The notes: generated from the letters alone by a model not told the origin. A stretch of DNA of 64,000 nucleotides from Desulfofustis sp. PB-SRB1 (GCA_016722945.1 JAEQMT010000010.1:1-64000); one strand, 5' to 3'; counted from the stretch's first letter, positions 24,781-36,318 are shown. Numbers and translations are program-made.

Positions 24781-25401
24781 CGGGATGATGAAAAAACAGG
24801 GCGGCCATGGAACCGCTCATGTAAACCGTTAACTTTGAGCCTCGGTCAAAGCGTGCGCTGTTGCGCTCCTTCCGGCAAATATAGCAGTAAATCTTATATA
24901 GTCAATAAGTTTTTCTGATGCAATGGCCGTTGTGCCGGCCCCTCCGTTTTCCCGCGGTCGCCATGATAAAGCGGATGAACAACCGTTTCTTCTCAGGCGT
25001 GGGTTAAAAAATCTGCTTGTGACGGCGAGTTTTCCACGACCTGAGATGAACCGAGCAGGTCGTAAACCGGCGGGCGATAGTGGCGACGTCGAGTGTGGCA
25101 GGGTTTCACCAGCAGGCGGGCGACAACTTGATAATTCTTGGTAGAGTTTACGTAAGGTGCGTAAAAATAGAAAATATAGAAACGTTGTGGCCGCTTGAAA
25201 AAAGGCTGCGAAAGGTGAAATTGAAGGTCACTATATATTATAATAACAATAATATAAAAGGTTTTTGTCAGCGTCTTTGGCTCGTTTTAGTGATGTGGCG
25301 TCAGAAAATGATATTTTGTATTGATCTGAACGTAAAAGTGAAATATAACGAACTGAGGTGCGAAGTCCAGCGTAGTGCGGCTACGGGCTCAGGGAGGCGG
25401 C
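24781..25401. other. 620-bp intergenic region upstream of the fatty-acid operon
   Basis: No gene is supported. The first half is GC-rich. The stretch 25150-25340 is strikingly AT-rich (ATATATTATAATAACAATA) against a GC-rich genome and is the obvious place for the promoter of the beta-oxidation operon. The last bases carry the GGGAGG ribosome site. Confidence 0.55.
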
Positions 25402-27258
25402 ATGGATTTTCTGGCATATCAATCAATACCGGCGATTTTGCAGGAAAACGCGGCGCGTTTTGCCAAGCGCACCGCGATCAGCTACAAAAAGCGCGGCGTC
25501 TTTCTTTCCCTCAGCTTCGCCGAATTCTACGATCGCGTTCTGCTCCTTGCCCGTGGGCTGCGCAAGGCAGGCGTCAAACCGGGCGACCGGGTGGCAATCT
25601 TTTCGGAGAACCGGCTGGGCTGGGCCATTTCCGATTTCGGCGTGCAGTGCGCCCGCGCCGTCACCGTGCCCATCTACGCCACCAGCAATGGCGAACAGGC
25701 GGCCTACATCATCGATCATTGTCAGGCCAAGGTCGTCTTTGTCTCCACCAAGGCCCAATACGAAAAGCTGCTGGAAGTGCGTGATGCAATCCCGAATGTC
25801 GAGCTGGTGGTTTCCTATGAGCGGTTTATGGGGGATCGATCCTTTCCGGTCTATACCCAGTATCAGCTCTCCGAGGTCTCCATGCCGCTCACCGATGAAG
25901 AACGTCATGAGCTTGAATCCGATATCAGCATGATTGCCCATCAGGATATCCTTACCGTTATTTATACCTCCGGTACCACCGGAGTGCCCAAGGGCGTTCT
26001 GCTCACCCAATACAATGTCTTAAGCAACGCCTACTATGGGCTGCAAAAAATCGGAATTATCAAGAAGGATGAGACTTTTTTGAGTTTTCTGCCGCTCTCC
26101 CATATCCTCGAGCGTACCGCCGGCTATTATTCGCCGCTGCTCAGCGGCCAGCACGTGGCCTTTGCCGAGGATGTGCGAAAGGTGATGGAGAACATGACCG
26201 AAATCAGACCTACCTGGATGGTGAGTGTCCCCAGGCTTTTTGAAAAAATTCACTCCCGCATCTATGATCGCGTGTACCAGTCCGGTTCATTGCGGAAAAA
26301 TCTCTTTCATCGGGCCATTGCGGTGGGCAGGCGCTATGTCTATCTGCGTCACGTGAAAAAGCAGCCGGTAGGCCTGCTGGGGCTCTATTACCGGATATTT
26401 GATCTGCTTGTCTTCAAAAAGATACGGGCCCGTTTCGGTGGCCGGATCAAGGGCTTTATCTGCGGCGGCGCGCCGCTTGATCAGTCCATCAATGAGTTCA
26501 TGTGGGCCATCGGTCTGCCGGTCTATACCGGCTATGGCCTTACCGAGACCAGTCCGGCATTGACCCTCAGTGTTCCCGGCGAAGTGCGTTTTGATTCAGT
26601 GGGTAAAGCGTTGCCGAAAACGGAGCTAAAGGTGGCCGCCGATGGTGAACTGCTTGTCAGAGGCGAGCAACTTATGCGCGGCTACTACAAGAACGAGGAG
26701 GCCACCGCGGAAAGTTTCGTGGACGGCTGGTTCAAAACCGGTGACATTGCCCGGATCGATGATGAGGGCTTTGTCTATATCGTTGATCGGAAAAAAGAGA
26801 TCATCATTACCGCCGGCGGCAAAAACATTGCTCCGCAACCCCTGGAAAACGACTTGCGCCTGGACAAGTTCGTCTCCCAGGCCTTCGTCTTCGGTGATCG
26901 CAAACCGTATCTGGTGGCCCTGCTCACGCCCAATCTCGAGCGCCTGCTTGACTGGGCGAGGGCAGAAGAGATCAGCTTTCTCGACATCGATGAGCTGGTG
27001 AAAAATCAGCGTATCATCGAAATGTATGGTCGCCGGGTCGATGAGATGAACAGGGGGCTGCCGTCTTATTCCACCATCAAGCGCTTTGCCCTGCTTTCCC
27101 GGGAGTTCTCCATCGAGGGGGGAGAACTTACCCCGACCCTGAAGATCAAGCGCAAGGTTGTCTACGAGATGTACAAGGAAATTATCGAGGAGCTCTATCT
27201 CGGCACCGGCAGTGGCCTGGTGTTTGCTCAAACATCCAGCAACGGAGAACAATCATGA
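25402..27258 (+). CDS. Long-chain fatty acid-CoA ligase (AMP-forming)
   Basis: The 618-residue ANL-superfamily enzyme activates fatty acids to acyl-CoA via acyl-AMP. Motifs: YTSGTTGVPKGVLL (P-loop), YTGYGLTETSPALT, DGWFKTGDIARID and DRKKEIIITAGGKNIAPQPLE, giving the FACL signature. The length fits the FadD15/ACSL-like bacterial long-chain group. The start ATG follows CAGGGAGGCGG. Its stop overlaps the next gene's start (ATGA), so it begins a coupled operon with HAD/ECH, thiolase and acyl-CoA dehydrogenase. Confidence 0.92.
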   Translation: MDFLAYQSIPAILQENAARFAKRTAISYKKRGVFLSLSFAEFYDRVLLLARGLRKAGVKPGDRVAIFSENRLGWAISDFGVQCARAVTVPIYATSNGEQAAYIIDHCQAKVVFVSTKAQYEKLLEVRDAIPNVELVVSYERFMGDRSFPVYTQYQLSEVSMPLTDEERHELESDISMIAHQDILTVIYTSGTTGVPKGVLLTQYNVLSNAYYGLQKIGIIKKDETFLSFLPLSHILERTAGYYSPLLSGQHVAFAEDVRKVMENMTEIRPTWMVSVPRLFEKIHSRIYDRVYQSGSLRKNLFHRAIAVGRRYVYLRHVKKQPVGLLGLYYRIFDLLVFKKIRARFGGRIKGFICGGAPLDQSINEFMWAIGLPVYTGYGLTETSPALTLSVPGEVRFDSVGKALPKTELKVAADGELLVRGEQLMRGYYKNEEATAESFVDGWFKTGDIARIDDEGFVYIVDRKKEIIITAGGKNIAPQPLENDLRLDKFVSQAFVFGDRKPYLVALLTPNLERLLDWARAEEISFLDIDELVKNQRIIEMYGRRVDEMNRGLPSYSTIKRFALLSREFSIEGGELTPTLKIKRKVVYEMYKEIIEELYLGTGSGLVFAQTSSNGEQS

Positions 27259-29642
27259 AACAGATCAATCGGGTGGCGGTGCTCGGCTCGGGTGTGATGG
27301 GGGCTACCATCGCGGCGCATCTGGCCAATGCCGGCCTGGAGGTGTTGATGCTCGACATGGTTCCGTCTTCTCTTACCGAGGCCGAACAGGCGGCTGGCTT
27401 AAGCCTGGATGACGGAGCCGTACGTAACCGGCTGGCGGCTGAGGGCCTGGCCGGTCTTGCCACCATGAAACCGGCGCCATTTTTTATTCCAGGCTATGCG
27501 GAGCGGATTGAGATCGGCAATTTCAACGACGATCTGAACAAACTCGGTGACTGCGACTGGGTCATCGAGGTGGTGGTGGAGAAGATGGCCGTCAAACATG
27601 AACTGCTCACCACCATTGCCCCGCATCTTAACGCCGATTGTTATCTCACCACCAATACCAGTGGTCTGTCGGTCAATGAAATGGCTCAGGTGCTTGCGCC
27701 CGATCTGCGCAAACGGTTTCTGGTCACCCATTTCTTCAATCCACCGCGGTACATGCGGCTCATGGAGATTATCCCCGGCCGCGACACCGATCCCGCCGTT
27801 GTCGCTTTTCTCGCCGAGTTTATCGACCGGCGGCTGGGCAAGGGGATTGTCTTTGCCAAGGATACCGCCAATTTTATTGCCAACCGGATCGGTACCTACG
27901 CGATATTTCGGGCCATCCAGCATATGATGGAGATGGGCCTCAGCGTGGAAGAGGCCGACGCGGTTCTCGGTCCGCCCACCGGACGCCCCAAAAGCGCCGC
28001 GTTTCGTACCGCCGATCTGGTGGGGCTCGATACCCTGGCGCATGTGGCAACCAATTCATTTGACACCCTTGTTGATGACGAGGAGCGGCAGGTATTTGCC
28101 CTTCCCGATTTCATGCGAACCATGCTCGACGAGGGCAGCCTGGGCAACAAAGCGGGCCGGGGTTTTTACAAAAAAGAGACGGTGGAGGGCGCCCGCCGGA
28201 TATCTTATTATGATTATCAGACGGGCCAATATCTGCCCCTGCGCAAGAAATCCTTTGGCTCGGTTGCCTCAGTCAAGCAGATCGATGACCCCGGCCGCCG
28301 TATTCAAACGTTACTGGCAACCCCTGACCAGGGTAGTGAATTCGGCTGGCGCTGCCTGCGCGACACCCTGCTTTACGCCTTTAAACGAATTCCCGAAATT
28401 GCCGATGACGTGGTCAATATCGACCGGGCCATGCGCTGGGGGTTCAACTGGGAGTTGGGGCCGTTTGCGATGTTTGACGCCATCGGCGTGACCGCGTTTG
28501 TCGAACGCGCCGAACGGGACGGTATCACGGTGCCCGCCGCACTCAAGGAGATAGAGAGTTTTTACCGGGTGGGCGATGACGGTACGCCCCTGTTCTATGA
28601 TTGCCGAGTCGGTGAATACAAAAACATCGACGCCATGCCGGGCCGTATCAAACTCTCTATTCTCAAGGATGGCGGCAAGGTGGTGGAGCGCAACAGCGGA
28701 GCGGCGGTAATCGATCTGGGTGACGGGGTGTTCTGCCTGAGCTTTCACTCTAAGATGAATGCCATCGGCGCCGATACCCTGAGCATGACCCACAAGGCGA
28801 TAGCGCGGGCCGAACATGAGGGGATCGGTCTGGTGGTGGGCAACCAGGCGCCGAACTTTTCGGTGGGCGCCAACCTCATGCTGCTTGCCGTGGCCATTGC
28901 CGAAGGCGCCTATGAGGATGTTGCCATGGTGGTGCGAGGGTTTCAAAAGGCAACCATGGCCCTCAAATATGCCAAGGTGCCGGTGGTAGCGGCGCCTTTC
29001 AACCGGGTTTTGGGCGGTGCCTGTGAGTATTGCCTGCACGCCGATGCCATTGTCGCCCATGCCGAGACCTATATGGGCATGGTGGAAGTGGGGGTCGGCC
29101 TGTTGCCGGCCGGCGGCGGCACCAAGGAAATGTGCGTTCGGGCGGTGGAACTGGCCACCCGCTACGATACCGATGTCCAGCCGTTCATCTTCAAGCATTT
29201 CAGGCAGATCGCCATGGCCCAGGTGTCCATGGGCGCGGCCCAGCTTGCTGATCTGAACTACATGCGCAGCGGCGACACCATCACCATGAACAGTGATCGG
29301 CTTATCTTTGATGCCAAAGAGATGGTCAAGGCCCTAGCGGTGAATTACCGGCCGCGCCGGCCGCTGACCGCCATCGCCGCCCCGGGCCGCTCTATTGCGG
29401 CAAGTATCAAGAGCCAGCTGTGGAACATGCAGGCCGGCAATCAGATTACCGAGTATGAGGCATATATGGGCGGAGCCATTGCCGAGGTTATCTGCGGCGG
29501 TGACGTCAATCCCGGCACGCCAATCTCTGAGCAATACCTGCTCACATTGGAGGTTGAGCATTTTCTGAAATTGTGCGGAAACCCAAAAACTGCACAACGT
29601 ATCCAGCATATGCTTAAAACCGGCAAACCGTTGCGCAATTAA
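27255..29642 (+). CDS. fadN: 3-hydroxyacyl-CoA dehydrogenase/enoyl-CoA hydratase fusion (FadN type)
   Basis: The 795-residue bifunctional beta-oxidation enzyme has its dehydrogenase at the N-terminus (NAD motif [33 protein letters not shown]) and its crotonase at the C-terminus ([14 protein letters not shown]-type oxyanion region, [34 protein letters not shown]). This order is reversed from E. coli FadB and matches Bacillus FadN. It hydrates enoyl-CoA and oxidises 3-hydroxyacyl-CoA to feed the thiolase 14 bp downstream. Confidence 0.92.
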   Translation: MKQINRVAVLGSGVMGATIAAHLANAGLEVLMLDMVPSSLTEAEQAAGLSLDDGAVRNRLAAEGLAGLATMKPAPFFIPGYAERIEIGNFNDDLNKLGDCDWVIEVVVEKMAVKHELLTTIAPHLNADCYLTTNTSGLSVNEMAQVLAPDLRKRFLVTHFFNPPRYMRLMEIIPGRDTDPAVVAFLAEFIDRRLGKGIVFAKDTANFIANRIGTYAIFRAIQHMMEMGLSVEEADAVLGPPTGRPKSAAFRTADLVGLDTLAHVATNSFDTLVDDEERQVFALPDFMRTMLDEGSLGNKAGRGFYKKETVEGARRISYYDYQTGQYLPLRKKSFGSVASVKQIDDPGRRIQTLLATPDQGSEFGWRCLRDTLLYAFKRIPEIADDVVNIDRAMRWGFNWELGPFAMFDAIGVTAFVERAERDGITVPAALKEIESFYRVGDDGTPLFYDCRVGEYKNIDAMPGRIKLSILKDGGKVVERNSGAAVIDLGDGVFCLSFHSKMNAIGADTLSMTHKAIARAEHEGIGLVVGNQAPNFSVGANLMLLAVAIAEGAYEDVAMVVRGFQKATMALKYAKVPVVAAPFNRVLGGACEYCLHADAIVAHAETYMGMVEVGVGLLPAGGGTKEMCVRAVELATRYDTDVQPFIFKHFRQIAMAQVSMGAAQLADLNYMRSGDTITMNSDRLIFDAKEMVKALAVNYRPRRPLTAIAAPGRSIAASIKSQLWNMQAGNQITEYEAYMGGAIAEVICGGDVNPGTPISEQYLLTLEVEHFLKLCGNPKTAQRIQHMLKTGKPLRN

Positions 29643-29656
29643 TTACGAGGTACCTT

Positions 29657-30829
29657 ATGAAACCTGCCTATCTGGCCGCGGCCTACCGTACCCCGGGATG
29701 CCGGGCAAACAAGGGAAAACTCAGGGATCAGCGCCCCGACGATCTGGCCGCCGCGGTAATTGCCGGCGCCATCGAGCGGGTCGCCATCGACCCCGCCACC
29801 ATTGATGATGTCTACCTCGGCTGTGCCTTTCCTGAGGGGGAGCAGGGGATGAATGTCGGCCGCATCGCCGCCCTCAAGGCGGGGCTGCCGGTTACGGTGC
29901 CGGGTCAGACGGTGAACCGATTCTGTTCATCGGGGTTGCAGGCAATCGCCCTGGCGGCGGATCAGATCTCGCTGGGGCGGGCCGCCTGCATCGTCGCCGG
30001 CGGGGTTGAGTCGATGTCGACTATTCCCATGGGCGGCTTAAAATACAGCGCCAATCCCGGCCTTGTCGCCGAGCATCCGGAATTTTACGCATCCATGGGG
30101 ATCACCGCCGAACTGGTGGCGGCACAATACGGTATTGACCGGGCCGCCATGGACGAATTTGCCGCCGCCAGCCATGGTAAAGCGGCAGCTGCCATCGAAC
30201 GGGGCGCGTTCAGCGATGAGATCGTGGCGCTCACCGTTGAGCGCACCTCACTTGACGGCACCAAAGTGAACAAGAAAAGCGAGACCGTATCCATCGATGA
30301 CGGGGTGCGTCCCGAGACAACCGTTGAAAGCCTTGCAAAACTGCGACCCGCCTTTAAGCAGAACGGTGCGGTGACGGCCGGCAACTCGTCGCAGATGACC
30401 GATGGCGCGGCCGTATCGGTGGTGGTTTCGGAAGACTATCTGAAGCAGCATAAGCTTGAGCCGATCGCTCGTTTCCTGGGCTTTGCGGTGCGCGGAGTGG
30501 CCCCTGAAATCATGGGTATCGGCCCGATCAGCGCCATTCCCGCGGTATTGGAACAGGCCGGCGTAGCGTTGGCTGATATCGACTTGATCGAGCTCAATGA
30601 GGCCTTTGCCGCCCAGTCACTGGCGGTGGTCAATGAGCTTGGCCTGAACCGGGAAACTCTCAACGTCAACGGCGGCGCCATTGCCCTGGGGCATCCGCTC
30701 GGTTGCACCGGCGCCAAGTTGACCGCCACCTTGCTGCATGAAATGGGGCGGCGTGGCGCCAAAACCGGGTTGGTTTCCATGTGCATCGGCGGCGGTATGG
30801 GTGCTGCCGGATTATTTGAACGGCTATAA
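29657..30829 (+). CDS. fadA: Acetyl-CoA C-acyltransferase (thiolase)
   Basis: The 390-residue thiolase has the nucleophilic Cys in [15 protein letters not shown] (~residue 92), the His in [17 protein letters not shown] (~350) and the proton-donor Cys in [14 protein letters not shown] (~380). It cleaves 3-ketoacyl-CoA to acetyl-CoA in the last step of the cycle. TACGAGG precedes the ATG. It is full length. Confidence 0.94.
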   Translation: MKPAYLAAAYRTPGCRANKGKLRDQRPDDLAAAVIAGAIERVAIDPATIDDVYLGCAFPEGEQGMNVGRIAALKAGLPVTVPGQTVNRFCSSGLQAIALAADQISLGRAACIVAGGVESMSTIPMGGLKYSANPGLVAEHPEFYASMGITAELVAAQYGIDRAAMDEFAAASHGKAAAAIERGAFSDEIVALTVERTSLDGTKVNKKSETVSIDDGVRPETTVESLAKLRPAFKQNGAVTAGNSSQMTDGAAVSVVVSEDYLKQHKLEPIARFLGFAVRGVAPEIMGIGPISAIPAVLEQAGVALADIDLIELNEAFAAQSLAVVNELGLNRETLNVNGGAIALGHPLGCTGAKLTATLLHEMGRRGAKTGLVSMCIGGGMGAAGLFERL

Positions 30830-30850
30830 GGGATCTGGTGGGAGGACACC

Positions 30851-32653
30851 ATGAATGCGACAATTGAAACCATTGAAAAGGAAATTTTACGGGGCGGGGA
30901 ATACCTGATTACCGATGTATCGAGCGAGGGTGTATTCACCCCGGAAGATTTCAGCGATGAACAGAAACAATTCGCCGAGACAACCGAGCAGTTCATTACC
31001 AATGAGATCGTTCCTCATATTGAGGAAATAGACCATCAGAATTTCGATCTGGTGGTGGAGGGGTTGCGTAAATGCGGCGAGCTTGGCCTGCTGATGATGG
31101 ATGCACCCGAGGAGTATGGCGGCCTCGAGCTTGACAAGGCATCATCCATGCTGGTGGCGGAAAAGATAGCAACGGGCGGTTCATTTTCGGTGGCCTACTC
31201 GGCTCACACCGGCATCGGCACCCTGCCGCTTATCTACTACGGCACCAAGGTCCTCAAAGAAAAGTACCTGGAAAAAATCATTTCAGGCGAGTGGTGTGCC
31301 GCCTATTGCCTCACCGAGCCGGGTTCAGGTAGTGACGCCCTTGGCGCCCGGGCCACCGCGACCCTGTCGGAAGACGGCAGTCACTACCTGCTCAACGGCA
31401 CCAAACAATATATTACCAACGGCGGTATTGCTCAGCTTTTCACGGTGTTTGCCAAGATCGACAAAGAGCATTTCACCGCCTTTCTGGTGGAACGGGATTT
31501 TGCCGGATTCTCGGTGGGGCCGGAAGAAAAAAAGATGGGGATCAAGGGCTCTTCCACCACGCCGGTGATTCTCGACAACTGCAAGGTGCCGGTGGAAAAC
31601 CTGCTTGGCGAGATTGGTAAAGGTCATAAAATCGCCTTCAACGTCCTTAATGTGGGGCGCTTCAAACTGGGCGCGGGTGTCATGGGGGCTGCCAAGATGG
31701 CTCTTGAGGTGGGCATCAAATACGCCAATGAACGTGAACAGTTCAAACGCAAAATAGCGAGTTTCGGTGCTATCAAGGAAAAAATCGCCGATCTTACCAG
31801 TGCGATCTATGCGGCTGAATCACTGGTCTATCGGCTGGCCGGCCTGCTCGATGAGAAACTGGCCACCATCGACAAGGGCAGTGAAGACTACTATGTCCGC
31901 TATCAGAAGGGAATCGAGGATTATGCGGCGGAATGCGGTATCTCCAAGGTTTATTGCAGCGAGGTACTGGCCCGCACCGTTGACGAAGTGGTCCAGATTC
32001 ACGGCGGTTATGGCTTTATCAGCGATTGCCCGGCAGCACGATATTACTGTGACGAGCGGATCAACCGGATCTTTGAGGGAACCAACGAAATCAACCGGCT
32101 GCTCATCCCCGGCATGATTCTGCGCAAGGCCATGAAGAACGAACTGCCCCTGCAGGCTGAGGCGATGAAGGCCTTTGAGGCGCTGATGACTCCGAGCTTT
32201 GAGGAAGTCGATGATACCATTGCCTTTGCTGCGGAAAAAGTGCTCATCAAAAACCTCAAGACCCTCTTTCTCATCCTGGCCGGCGCCGGGGTGCAGAAGT
32301 TTATGGATAAGCTGGCCGATGAGCAGGAAATTTTGCTGGCCGCGGCCGATATCGCCATTCAGATCTTTGCCCTGGAAAGCGCGGTGTTGCGGGCGGAGAA
32401 ATCAACCCCGGTATTTTCCGAGCGCAAGCGTGAACTGTTGAAGGCGGCGGTCACCGTGTGCGCCTTCGAGGCGGCTGAATGCGTCGGCACGGCAGCCCGC
32501 AAGGCGGCCTTTTACATCGAAGAAGGTGATACCCTCACCATGATACTTTCCGGCGTCCGGCGTTTTGCCAAGTATGATGCCACCGGACTTCTTGCCGCCA
32601 AGCGGGCCTTGGCCGAAGCGGCAAGTGAGAGCGAGAAGTACCTGTTTGGCTGA
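30851..32653 (+). CDS. Acyl-CoA dehydrogenase
   Basis: The 600-residue FAD enzyme carries the acyl-CoA dehydrogenase signatures [17 protein letters not shown] (~residue 157) and [33 protein letters not shown] (~380). The C-terminal ~170 residues form an extra helical domain, as in very-long-chain (VLCAD-like) enzymes of the FadE/AcdB type. It makes the first double bond in each beta-oxidation round and would pass electrons to ETF. GGTGGGAGGAC gives a good ribosome site. Confidence 0.93.
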   Translation: MNATIETIEKEILRGGEYLITDVSSEGVFTPEDFSDEQKQFAETTEQFITNEIVPHIEEIDHQNFDLVVEGLRKCGELGLLMMDAPEEYGGLELDKASSMLVAEKIATGGSFSVAYSAHTGIGTLPLIYYGTKVLKEKYLEKIISGEWCAAYCLTEPGSGSDALGARATATLSEDGSHYLLNGTKQYITNGGIAQLFTVFAKIDKEHFTAFLVERDFAGFSVGPEEKKMGIKGSSTTPVILDNCKVPVENLLGEIGKGHKIAFNVLNVGRFKLGAGVMGAAKMALEVGIKYANEREQFKRKIASFGAIKEKIADLTSAIYAAESLVYRLAGLLDEKLATIDKGSEDYYVRYQKGIEDYAAECGISKVYCSEVLARTVDEVVQIHGGYGFISDCPAARYYCDERINRIFEGTNEINRLLIPGMILRKAMKNELPLQAEAMKAFEALMTPSFEEVDDTIAFAAEKVLIKNLKTLFLILAGAGVQKFMDKLADEQEILLAAADIAIQIFALESAVLRAEKSTPVFSERKRELLKAAVTVCAFEAAECVGTAARKAAFYIEEGDTLTMILSGVRRFAKYDATGLLAAKRALAEAASESEKYLFG

Positions 32654-32662
32654 TCTTTATAC

Positions 32663-33631
32663 ATGGACGGTGGTGGCGTAACTCCTACCCGGCACACTAT
32701 CGATACCCCGTATCCGGTAGGTCCGGTTCACTGCTATACCCTTGATCTCGATGATGAGCTGGTGCTGTTTGATACCGGGCCGCCCACTGAGGCCGCGAGA
32801 AACTATCTTGCCCGGGCCATTGATCTGACCAGGCTGAAGCACGTTCTCATCACCCATTGCCACATCGATCATTATGGTCAGGCGGCCTGGCTTCAGGAGC
32901 AGACCGGGGCTACCATCTATCTGCCCCATCGCGACAGCTTAAAAATTGAGCACCACCAGCAGCGGCTTACCTGGATCGGCGCGTTGCTGGCAGAGCTGGG
33001 TTTTGACCGAGGTTTCCGTGAGCAAATCCGCGATGCCATGGCCTCGGGCAGTATGCTGCCCGAGTTTCCTGCTCGCTATCAGGTGGCGGAAACAGAGTTG
33101 CCCGGACGGTTCGGCATAGAGACGCTTGCTTGTCCGGGCCATTCGCAGAGTGATCTGATTTATTGCGCCGATGGTTGGGCGATAACCGGAGATACCCTGT
33201 TGCGCGGCATCTGTCAGACGCCCCTGCTCGATGTGGATCTTGCAAGCGGTGAACGATTTCACAACTACCGGGCCTATTGCCGGAGCATTTTTACCCTGGC
33301 AAGCCTGATTGATAAGAACATCCTCCCCGGCCACCGGGAGTATATCGACGGGGTGGTGCCGACAATTTCCTGTTATATCGACAAAACCCTGCGCCGTGTC
33401 CGCTCACTCAAGCCCTATCTCGGCAAAGGAACCATTGCCGAGCTGATCTCGACCCTGTTCCCCGATATGACCCACCCGTTTCATGTTTATATTAAGGTCT
33501 CGGAACTGCTCTTTATGATTGATTTTCTCAAGGAACCGGAGCTGTTGCGCGACTCGCTCCAGGCCATGGATATCTACGAGCCGGTGGCGCGGGCTTTTGG
33601 TGAAACGATGGATGCGGAGCCGTCCAGCTAA
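32663..33631 (+). CDS. Metallo-beta-lactamase-fold hydrolase
   Basis: The 322-residue protein has the binuclear metal motif HCHIDHYGQ (~residue 73), then CPGHSQSDLIYC, a GDTLL aspartate and LPGHREYI. The fold is that of glyoxalase II/thioesterase-like enzymes. It starts 9 bp after the acyl-CoA dehydrogenase stop, so it belongs to the same operon; a role as an acyl-CoA thioesterase or lactonase is inference only. Confidence 0.85.
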   Translation: MDGGGVTPTRHTIDTPYPVGPVHCYTLDLDDELVLFDTGPPTEAARNYLARAIDLTRLKHVLITHCHIDHYGQAAWLQEQTGATIYLPHRDSLKIEHHQQRLTWIGALLAELGFDRGFREQIRDAMASGSMLPEFPARYQVAETELPGRFGIETLACPGHSQSDLIYCADGWAITGDTLLRGICQTPLLDVDLASGERFHNYRAYCRSIFTLASLIDKNILPGHREYIDGVVPTISCYIDKTLRRVRSLKPYLGKGTIAELISTLFPDMTHPFHVYIKVSELLFMIDFLKEPELLRDSLQAMDIYEPVARAFGETMDAEPSS

Positions 33632-33649
33632 TCCTCTGAGGACTCTTTG

Positions 33650-34462
33650 ATGAAATTCACTATCGGCCTCTGCCAACTCAATAGCGGTGATGATACAACA
33701 GCCAACCGTGCCGCCGCCGTTCGCGCAATCGGGGAAGCGGCATCGGCGGGGGCGCGGTTCGTGATGCTGCCCGAGCATGCTGATTACATCGGTACGGTAG
33801 AGGGAAAAAGGGCCGCGGCACAGCCGCTGGATGAATCGAATTATCTGCAAGAGCTTGCCGGTTGTGCGAAGGCGCACGCTATCTTTCTGCATATCGGCAG
33901 TTTTCTTGAGCGGCGCCTCGAGCGGATCTACAACACCGCCGTGGTGTTTGCTCCCGACGGCAGCAGGCTGGCGGTGTATCGCAAGATCCATCTCTTTGAC
34001 GTGGAGGTGCCGGGCGGTGCAAGTTTTCGTGAATCAGACACCATCAGTGCCGGCTCCGAGGTGGTGGTTGCCGATATCGATGGACTCGTGTGCGGTCTTG
34101 CCACCTGCTATGACCTGAGGTTTCCCGAGCTCTTCAGGCAACTGGTTATGAAAGGGGCACGACTGTTGCTGGTGCCGGCTGCCTTTACCATGCAGACCGG
34201 TCGCGATCACTGGGAGCTACTGCTCAGAGCACGGGCGGTGGAGAACCTGTGCTGGCTGGCGGCAGCCGGGCAGTGGGGCACGACGCCGCCGAACCACAGC
34301 AGTTTTGGGCGTTCCATGGTGATTGATCCCTGGGGAACCATCATTGCTCAGGTATCGGATGGTGTCGGAGTGGTAGTGGCGATCATCGATACTGAGCCTC
34401 AGGACGCCATGCGGGCGGCCTTCCCCTGCCTGAAGCATATCCGGCGGGATCTGTTCTTTTAG
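33650..34462 (+). CDS. Nitrilase-superfamily amidohydrolase (Nit1/omega-amidase-like)
   Basis: The 270-residue carbon-nitrogen hydrolase shows the catalytic triad: Glu in MLPEHADYI (~43), Lys in YRKIHLFDVEV (~111) and Cys in GLATCYDLRFPELFR (~148). The pattern fits the Nit/omega-amidase branch that removes deaminated glutathione or alpha-keto acid monoamides. GAGGA lies before the ATG at 33650. It is the last gene of the beta-oxidation transcription unit, 18 bp from the hydrolase gene. Confidence 0.88.
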   Translation: MKFTIGLCQLNSGDDTTANRAAAVRAIGEAASAGARFVMLPEHADYIGTVEGKRAAAQPLDESNYLQELAGCAKAHAIFLHIGSFLERRLERIYNTAVVFAPDGSRLAVYRKIHLFDVEVPGGASFRESDTISAGSEVVVADIDGLVCGLATCYDLRFPELFRQLVMKGARLLLVPAAFTMQTGRDHWELLLRARAVENLCWLAAAGQWGTTPPNHSSFGRSMVIDPWGTIIAQVSDGVGVVVAIIDTEPQDAMRAAFPCLKHIRRDLFF

Positions 34463-34686
34463 AAGTTCTGCCGGCAGGTTGGCCATAACTTTTCAGTCGC
34501 GCCACCGGCTTTTCATTGCATTTGCGAGATGAGCGCAGCTACGGTATGTTCCGCTTTGCCCTTTGAGTATCCCATTAGAATTCCATGTACCTTTTGCTGT
34601 AGAGCAAAGATAAAAACATCTCACCTGGGCCGATAATTGCACTGGTGGATGAGCGCCTTGGGTCGTACCGTGGTAAGGTATCGTGC

Positions 34687-35604
34687 ATGAATGGTTCCGT
34701 CGCCACACCGGGCTTGCGCAATAACACAAAAGGGATTCTGTGGATGTTTTGCGCCGCTCTGTTTTTTTCGGCAATGGTGGCGCTGATCAAGCAGCTGGGA
34801 ACGCGGCTGCCGAGTTTTGAGATTGTCTTTTTTCGGGCGTCACTGCAATTGGCTGCTCTTTTTTTGGTCTACTGCCGGGTCGGTTTCGGCGCCCTTACAA
34901 CCAACAATCCCCGGCTGCAGGGATGGCGGGCTTTGGTGGGGGTACTGCTCATCAACTGCAATTTTTACGCCTTCACCCAATTGCCCCTGGCCGACGTGAC
35001 CGCCATCGGTTTTTCCCGCAATCTCTTTCTGGTGGTGCTGGCGCTCATCTTTCTTGGGGAAACACTCAGTGTTCATCGACTGGTCGCAACCCTGGTCGGT
35101 TTTTGCGGGATTATCATCATCATGCGGCCGGGTACCGGGGTGTTCGAGACTGCCGCCATCTTCGCTCTTGCCGGCGCCGCTTTGGGCGCCACCATGATGG
35201 TGCTGATCCGCCGGCTGACCGCTTCTGATTCTAACCTGGTGATGATGACCTATCCGGCCGCGGCGGTGACGATAACGACCATGGCGCCTGCTGCTCTCTT
35301 CTGGGTTTGGCCCACTGCTCAAGAGTGGCTGCTGATTGTGGCGATGGCGGCCATCGGCGCCTCCGGGCAATGGTGTCTCATTCAGGCATTTCGTCTGGGC
35401 GAGGCCACGGCGGTGGCGCCGGCCAGCTATATTCGTCTGGTATTTGCCTCGATTATCGGGTTTTACCTCTTTGCTGAAATACCGGATTGGTATACCCTAA
35501 TCGGCACCGCGCTGATCGTGGTCGGCAGCCTCTATCTGATCTATCAGGAGGAGCGTACGCCGAAGGAGTCCACCGTGGCGCGGACACCGGGTGATACCCA
35601 TTGA
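34687..35604 (+). CDS. DMT/EamA-family transporter
   Basis: The ~305-residue protein has ten hydrophobic helices in two EamA repeats (MFCAALFFSAMVALIKQLG ... GETLSVHRLVATLVGFCGI; second half ending YLFAEIPDWYTLIGTALIVVG). It is related to RhaT/RarD-like exporters (S-adenosylmethionine or purine exporters are similar); the substrate is unknown. An alternative start lies at 34645; the ATG at 34687 is preferred because GGTAAGG precedes it. The 34463-34686 spacer shows nothing else. Confidence 0.85.
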   Translation: MNGSVATPGLRNNTKGILWMFCAALFFSAMVALIKQLGTRLPSFEIVFFRASLQLAALFLVYCRVGFGALTTNNPRLQGWRALVGVLLINCNFYAFTQLPLADVTAIGFSRNLFLVVLALIFLGETLSVHRLVATLVGFCGIIIIMRPGTGVFETAAIFALAGAALGATMMVLIRRLTASDSNLVMMTYPAAAVTITTMAPAALFWVWPTAQEWLLIVAMAAIGASGQWCLIQAFRLGEATAVAPASYIRLVFASIIGFYLFAEIPDWYTLIGTALIVVGSLYLIYQEERTPKESTVARTPGDTH

Positions 35605-35645
35605 AGAGAACCTCGAAAAGATTGGTGTAAGCTCAAGATTGGATC

Positions 35646-36281
35646 ATGAATAGTGTCCAGAAAATAATCAAGTTCTCAGTGGAATTGAATCGGCGTCCAT
35701 CCGTTTACCCGGCCCAGGTGAGACCACTGTGCGGCTGGCGGAACATATTATGGCGTCTTGGTGTTATCGGCAGCTCACCAGAGCGTTACCATGGGTTGGG
35801 CTATGGAAATATCTCCATCCGACACCCCGATGAGCCGTCCTCATTTATCATTTCAGGCAGCCAGACCGGGGCCGCGGCCGAGCTTGGTGCTGATGATTTC
35901 GTGGTGGTGGACGATTATGAGGTGGCCGCCAATTGGGTTCGGGCACGCGGGCTTATCAACCCGTCTTCCGAGGCCCTGACCCATGCCCAGGTGTACCATT
36001 GCCTGCCGTGGGCGGGGGCGGTGATCCATGGCCATTGTCCAGAACTCTGGCGCCATGGCGATGAGCTTGGGCTGCCCTCTACGGGGCCGACTGCCGACTA
36101 TGGCAGTGTCGCGCTGGCCGAAGAGATTGCCGAACTGTGCGGTCGTCTGCCGGAAGGCTCTGCCGGGCTGTTCACCATGGCCGGTCATGAGGACGGGGTG
36201 GTCAGTTTCGGCCGTGACATCAGCGCCGCCGGTCTGGTCTTGCTTGACGCCCTGGCACGGGCGTATGGCCTGCCACGATAA
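35646..36281 (+). CDS. Class II aldolase/adducin-family protein
   Basis: The 211-residue protein has the class II aldolase features: GLGYGNISIRH, the catalytic Glu/Ser region NPSSEALTHAQVY, the zinc ligands HGHCPELW (~126) and a third His late (MAGHEDGV). Family members cleave or epimerise sugar phosphates (FucA, AraD, MtnB). The N-terminal 40 residues are not typical. It may act on a small phosphosugar, but the substrate is unknown. Confidence 0.8.
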   Translation: MNSVQKIIKFSVELNRRPSVYPAQVRPLCGWRNILWRLGVIGSSPERYHGLGYGNISIRHPDEPSSFIISGSQTGAAAELGADDFVVVDDYEVAANWVRARGLINPSSEALTHAQVYHCLPWAGAVIHGHCPELWRHGDELGLPSTGPTADYGSVALAEEIAELCGRLPEGSAGLFTMAGHEDGVVSFGRDISAAGLVLLDALARAYGLPR

Positions 36282-36318
36282 CTCTGTCGGTGGAACCGCC
36301 GAGAGGTCGTTCCGGGAG

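Noticed and set aside
24781-25401. A gene in the AT-rich leader of the fatty-acid operon.
   Set aside because: Frames there have no start with a ribosome site and no protein-like composition; the 234-codon frame runs out of phase into the ligase gene.
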